Shown piece by piece: positions 59,039 to 64,000 of a stretch of DNA of 64,000 nt; positions within the stretch are counted from its first letter, which is position 1; each line of letters starts with the position of its first letter. The stretch is taken from NCBI RefSeq assembly GCF_016031625.1, contig NZ_JACCHP010000005.1, positions 248,001 to 312,000 on the forward strand, given 5' to 3'. This DNA comes from Bradyrhizobium agreste (GTDB lineage: Bacteria; Pseudomonadota; Alphaproteobacteria; Rhizobiales; Xanthobacteraceae). The position numbers and the translations under genes are program-made. The notes under the pieces were generated by a model. It saw only the letters and a program-made list of their open reading frames with translations. It had not been told where the DNA came from and made no database searches.

Positions 59039-59874
59039 CCGCAGAAATCCTATCGTTTGAAACCGGGCGGCCCGCAGAGCTCGCCGAGGGTGAGCCGGCG
59101 TTGGTGGTGGACGTCGAGGGCTATGAGGGTCCGCTCGATTTGTTGCTCGCGCTGGCGCGGCAACAGAAGGTCGATCTCGCCAAGATTTCGATCCTCGCGC
59201 TGGCCGACCAATACCTGCATTTCATCGAAGCCGCGCGAAAGATCCGGCTGGAGCTCGCCGCAGACTATCTGGTGATGGCCGCATGGCTCGCCTTCCTGAA
59301 GTCGCGTCTGCTGCTGCCGGAGCCGCCGAGTGCGGAAGGCCCGAGCGCCGAGCAGATGGCGACGGCGCTCGCCAACCGCCTGCGCCGCCTGGAAGCAATT
59401 CGCGAAGCCGCCAACCGGCTGATGAACAGGCCGCAATTGCAGCGCGACATCTTCCCGCGTGGTGAGCCCGAGCACATCGCCGAGATCAAGCACCCGAAAT
59501 ACACGGCAACGCTCTACGACCTGCTCACCGCTTATGCCGCGCAGCGCCAGTCGCGCGTGCTGGCGAGCGTGCATCTGGCCAAGCGCACGGTGTGGTCGCT
59601 CGCCGAAGCGCGCGCCACGCTGGAGCGGCTGGTCGGCAGCATCACCGAGCAGGACGATTGGGGTGTTCTCGACGACTTCCTGATCCGGCATGTCGCCGAC
59701 CCGACGCAGCGCGCAACGGTGTTCGCCTCGAGCTTTGCCGCCGCGCTGGAATTGGTGCGCGAAGGTCAGCTCGAGCTGAATCAGAAGGAAGCGTTTGCGC
59801 CGATCTATTTCCGGAAGGGGCGCCCAAAACCGGTCCCGGACGCAGCTCCTGCGCCTGATGCGCCGGTCGCTTAA
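59035..59874 (+). CDS. scpA: Segregation and condensation protein A
   Basis: 279-aa kleisin of the SMC-ScpAB condensin. The N-terminal part (VDVEGYEGPLDLLLALARQQ, KVDLAKISILALADQYLHFI) binds SMC and the following AADYLVMAAWLAFLKSRLLL helices bind ScpB; the C-terminal winged helix is at ~225-265. Starts in an ATGA overlap with nagZ and precedes scpB by 21 bases. Confidence 0.95.
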   Translation: MTAEILSFETGRPAELAEGEPALVVDVEGYEGPLDLLLALARQQKVDLAKISILALADQYLHFIEAARKIRLELAADYLVMAAWLAFLKSRLLLPEPPSAEGPSAEQMATALANRLRRLEAIREAANRLMNRPQLQRDIFPRGEPEHIAEIKHPKYTATLYDLLTAYAAQRQSRVLASVHLAKRTVWSLAEARATLERLVGSITEQDDWGVLDDFLIRHVADPTQRATVFASSFAAALELVREGQLELNQKEAFAPIYFRKGRPKPVPDAAPAPDAPVA

Positions 59875-59895
59875 GTGCAAGAAGGAGAATCTGCC

Positions 59896-60651
59896 ATGGC
59901 AAGCCTGGCTGAAGTGCGGGTAGAAGAGGCCGAGCCGATGGAGAGTGAATCCCAGGCGCGTCCCGAGGAATTGCGGCTGCTGGAGGCGCTGCTGTTCGCC
60001 TCGAGTGAACCGCTGGACACCGCGACGCTGGCCAAACGCATGCCCGAGGGCGTCGACGTCAAGGCGGCGCTCGAGCAGTTGCAGGCCGATTATGCCTCGC
60101 GCGGCGTCAATCTCGTTCGCGTCGCCAACAAATGGACGTTCCGCACTGCCGGCGATCTGGCTTGGCTGATGACGCGGGAGAGCACCGAGACCCGCCGCCT
60201 GTCGCGGGCCGCAATCGAGGTGCTGGCGATCATCGCCTATCACCAGCCGGTGACGCGGGCCGAGATCGAGGAGATCCGCGGCGTGGTCACGTCAAAGGGC
60301 ACGCTCGACGTGCTGCTCGAGACCGGCTGGATCAAGCCGCGCGGCCGGCGCAAGACGCCCGGCCGGCCCTTGACCTTCGGAACCACCGAGGAGTTCCTGT
60401 CGCAATTCACCCTGGAACAGCTCAGCGACCTGCCGGGCCTGGAAGAGCTGAAGGGCACCGGCCTGTTGGATTCGCGCCTGCCCACCGGCTTCAGCGTGCC
60501 GACGCCGTCGGACGATCCGGCGCTGCGTGAGGACGAGGATCCGCTGGAACCCGGCGATGACCTCGATCTCGCCCTCGCGCCTGCGGTCGAGCCCGAAAGC
60601 CCGCCGGAAGGCGGCAATGAGGGGGGCGGCGAGGGCGGCACCGAAGAGTGA
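59896..60651 (+). CDS. scpB: Segregation and condensation protein B
   Basis: 251 aa. Tandem winged helices (RLLEALLFASSEPLDTATLA, AIEVLAIIAYHQPVTRAEIE, RGVVTSKGTLDVLLETGWIK) make the ScpB dimer that binds the ScpA kleisin. A C-terminal acidic, Gly/Glu-rich tail of ~45 residues (EDEDPLEPGDDLDLAL) is extra relative to short ScpB proteins. The ATG at 59896 follows an AAGGAGAA ribosome site. Confidence 0.94.
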   Translation: MASLAEVRVEEAEPMESESQARPEELRLLEALLFASSEPLDTATLAKRMPEGVDVKAALEQLQADYASRGVNLVRVANKWTFRTAGDLAWLMTRESTETRRLSRAAIEVLAIIAYHQPVTRAEIEEIRGVVTSKGTLDVLLETGWIKPRGRRKTPGRPLTFGTTEEFLSQFTLEQLSDLPGLEELKGTGLLDSRLPTGFSVPTPSDDPALREDEDPLEPGDDLDLALAPAVEPESPPEGGNEGGGEGGTEE

Positions 60652-60816
60652 TGCCCCGGCGAAATACGGGCCCCTGCGACAGTTAACACTAGCAAGATTG
60701 CGTAGCGCCGACAGCGAATTGGCGCTGCCTTGGTCCTTGTTTTTGAGACCTGCCAAGCCTAGGTTTCGGTGAAGATCGGCCGGGTCCCCGGCCATGCGCG
60801 TTTGGAGGGTTGCAGG

Positions 60817-61050
60817 ATGGGTTCACTCAGCATTTGGCACTGGATCTTGGTGATCGCAGTGGTCCTGCTGCTGTTCGGCCGCGGCAAGATTTCGGATCTG
60901 ATGGGCGACGTGGCGCAGGGCATCAAGGCGTTCAAGAAGGGCATGCAGGACGACGACAAGCCCGCCGAGAAGCCCGAGCCGGCCAAGTCGATCGAGCACA
61001 ATGCGGCGCCGACCGCGGCACGGACCGACGTCGGCAGCAAGGCCGTCTGA
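60817..61050 (+). CDS. tatA: Twin-arginine translocase subunit TatA
   Basis: 77 aa. Short N-terminal membrane helix ([20 protein letters not shown]) and amphipathic helix with the [20 protein letters not shown] pattern (FGxxK and KxFKKG). It forms the Tat pore with TatB and TatC. The ATG at 60817 has GGAGGGTTGCAGG upstream. Confidence 0.95.
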   Translation: MGSLSIWHWILVIAVVLLLFGRGKISDLMGDVAQGIKAFKKGMQDDDKPAEKPEPAKSIEHNAAPTAARTDVGSKAV

Positions 61051-61141
61051 GCCGGAAGAAGCACGCGAGACCCGGGTAGCGGCCCCGATCCTGCGCGCAA
61101 GGGATTGGGCCGGCTCCGGCTTCGCGTGAACGGAAGACCTC

Positions 61142-61636
61142 ATGTTCGACATCGGCTGGAGTGAACTGGTCCTCATCGGGGTCGTGGCCTTGATCGCCAT
61201 CGGCCCGAAAGAGCTGCCGGGCGTGCTGCGCATGGTCGGGCAATGGATGGGCAAGGCGCGCAAGATGGCCGCCGAATTCCAGGGCCAGTTCCAGGAGGCG
61301 ATGCGCGAGGCCGAGATGGCCGACCTCAAGAAGAGTTTTGACGAGGTCAAGGAAGCCGCCACGGGATTCAATCCGCTGACCTCGCTCCAGCAGGACGTGA
61401 GCGACGCGCTTCGCGTCGATGCGCTGGACAAGCCGGCCGAGACCTCGGCCGCCACTGCCGTCGATCCGCCCGTCAAGCCCACGACACCGGAGACCCCGAC
61501 GCCTTCGACCTTCATCGAAGCCGAAGCGCATGCGGCCGCGAACGAGCCGCTCGCGATCACCCGTGAGGTCGAGCAGGCAAAGGTTGCGCAGGACACCGCG
61601 CCATCCGAAGCGATCAAGGACGCCAAAGCGTCATGA
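61142..61636 (+). CDS. tatB: Twin-arginine translocase subunit TatB
   Basis: 164 aa. [20 protein letters not shown] is the membrane helix with the TatB-specific early Glu, followed by [20 protein letters not shown] and an acidic, Ala/Pro-rich tail. Works with TatC to bind twin-arginine signal peptides, such as the cyclase-family and amidase proteins here. Its stop overlaps the tatC start by 4 bases. Confidence 0.95.
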   Translation: MFDIGWSELVLIGVVALIAIGPKELPGVLRMVGQWMGKARKMAAEFQGQFQEAMREAEMADLKKSFDEVKEAATGFNPLTSLQQDVSDALRVDALDKPAETSAATAVDPPVKPTTPETPTPSTFIEAEAHAAANEPLAITREVEQAKVAQDTAPSEAIKDAKAS

Positions 61637-62445
61637 CCGACGCCGATATCGAGGCCAGCAAAGCGCCGCTGATGGACCATTTGATCGAGCTGCGCTCGCG
61701 GCTGATCAAGGCGCTGCTCGGCTTTGGCGTGGCCTTCATCTTCTGCTTCTTCTTCGCCAAGCAGATCTACAACGTCCTTGTCTGGCCGTTCGTGTGGATC
61801 GCAGGTCCCGAGAACTCGAAATTCATCTACACGGCGCTGCTCGAATATTTCATCACCCAGCTCAAGCTCGCGCTGTTCGGCGCCGGCTTCATCTCGTTCC
61901 CGATCGTGGCGACGCAGATCTACAAGTTCGTCGCGCCCGGGCTCTACAAGCACGAGAAGCAGGCCTTCCTGCCGTATCTGGTCGCGACCCCGTTCTTCTT
62001 CGTGCTCGGCGCGGCGCTGGTCTATTTCGTCGTGCTGCCGATGCTGGTGCGCTTCTCGCTCGGCATGCAGCAGGCCGGCGGCGACGAAACCGCGCAGATC
62101 CAGCTGTTGCCCAAGGTCGGCGAATATCTGTCACTGATGATGTCGCTGATCTTCGCCTTCGGCATCGCCTTCCAGCTGCCGGTCATCCTCACGCTGCTCG
62201 GCCGCGTCGGCATCGTGAGCTCGAAGATGCTGCGCGAGAAGCGGCGCTATTTCATCGTCATCGCCTTCGTGATCGCGGCCGTGCTGACCCCGCCCGATGT
62301 GCTCAGCCAATGCTCGCTCGCGATTCCCTTGCTCGCGCTGTACGAGGGCTCGATCATCGCGGTGGCGATGGTGGAGAAGAAGGCGGCGGCCTCGTCGCAA
62401 GCCACCGGCACCGACGTGTCGACGCCGGCCAAGCCGGCGGAGTAG
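61633..62445 (+). CDS. tatC: Twin-arginine translocase subunit TatC
   Basis: 270 aa, six membrane helices. The N-terminal [20 protein letters not shown] carries the conserved ELRxR signal-peptide site, and [20 protein letters not shown] and [19 protein letters not shown] are family landmarks. Overlaps tatB by 4 bases (ATGA). Confidence 0.97.
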   Translation: MTDADIEASKAPLMDHLIELRSRLIKALLGFGVAFIFCFFFAKQIYNVLVWPFVWIAGPENSKFIYTALLEYFITQLKLALFGAGFISFPIVATQIYKFVAPGLYKHEKQAFLPYLVATPFFFVLGAALVYFVVLPMLVRFSLGMQQAGGDETAQIQLLPKVGEYLSLMMSLIFAFGIAFQLPVILTLLGRVGIVSSKMLREKRRYFIVIAFVIAAVLTPPDVLSQCSLAIPLLALYEGSIIAVAMVEKKAAASSQATGTDVSTPAKPAE

Positions 62446-62485
62446 GGCACTTTCGCACTATCATGTCGCTGTCCAGCCCATGATT

Positions 62486-63914
<1,429 letters not shown>

Positions 63915-63916
63915 AG

Positions 63917-63960
63917 CGTTTTCGAGCGAAGTGGGCCCGGTTCGCGTCAAGAAAACGCGG
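63917..63960. repeat. Intergenic palindromic repeat, family D (copy may continue past the window)
   Basis: Starts AAGCGTTTTCGAGCGAAGTG, ends GTCAAGAAAACGCG; GCGTTTTC pairs with GAAAACGC. It follows serS by a few bases. The same type of element is frequent after genes in Bradyrhizobium and Rhodopseudomonas. Confidence 0.7.
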
Positions 63961-64000
63961 CATCACCAGAATCGCGTTGCGAAGATCGGGCGGCCGGCTA

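Overview
The window is GC-rich chromosomal DNA from an alphaproteobacterium of the Bradyrhizobium type. The evidence is gene order and content: pyrG, kdsA, eno, ftsB and a pdhA-pdhB-pdhC-lpdA cluster in which E1 beta carries its own lipoyl domain; an ilvD-exoR pair; an argS, SPOR protein, nagZ, scpA, scpB, tatABC, serS block; many FixJ/PAS regulators; and several families of intergenic palindromes typical of Bradyrhizobiaceae. I saw no rRNA, tRNA, CRISPR array, transposase or phage gene.

Layout. 1-4.9 kb: the 3' part of pyrG, a NIPSNAP-family gene, kdsA, an MFS transporter and a convergent CobW-type metallochaperone GTPase. 5-13.6 kb: an exported cyclase-family hydrolase, a glutaminase fused to STAS and cyclic-nucleotide-binding domains, a divergent amidase / CadC-like regulator pair, queF, and an exported beta-propeller lyase. 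The amidase/regulator pair lies between a 260-bp copy of the queF 3' end and queF itself. 13.7-24.4 kb: eno is separated from ftsB by accessory genes. These are an MDR oxidoreductase, an FMN reductase, and a Baeyer-Villiger monooxygenase plus serine esterase with a divergent AraC regulator. After ftsB come a GAF-Fis regulator and an aldehyde dehydrogenase. 24.8-31.1 kb: the pyruvate dehydrogenase cluster, which also holds a DUF5076 gene, a yeast-type cytosine deaminase and a small membrane protein. 31.2-33.7 kb: a threonine synthase and an orphan Bug/TctC binding protein.

33.7-44.7 kb is the most accessory part. A three-PAS histidine kinase, a FixJ-type regulator and a stand-alone receiver lie on the minus strand. 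Facing away from them is a run of very small genes, three of which encode CxxC...CxxxC proteins with TRASH-like metal-site spacing. A near-palindromic 14-bp motif occurs in the divergent region and again before the stand-alone receiver. Then follow a soluble lytic transglycosylase, a HAMP-class III nucleotide cyclase, more small Cys-rich proteins and a membrane protein. 44.7-45.75 kb has no gene; it holds a structured non-coding element and a promoter/terminator pair that could be a small RNA or an ilvD attenuator.

45.75-64 kb is mostly housekeeping: ilvD, exoR, xthA, a hybrid kinase, an Lrp regulator, DUF6356, erpA, dgt, argS, a SPOR protein, nagZ, scpAB, tatABC and serS. Two broken genes sit here: a frameshifted small gene after the hybrid kinase, and the first ~30 codons of a class II glutamine amidotransferase next to erpA.
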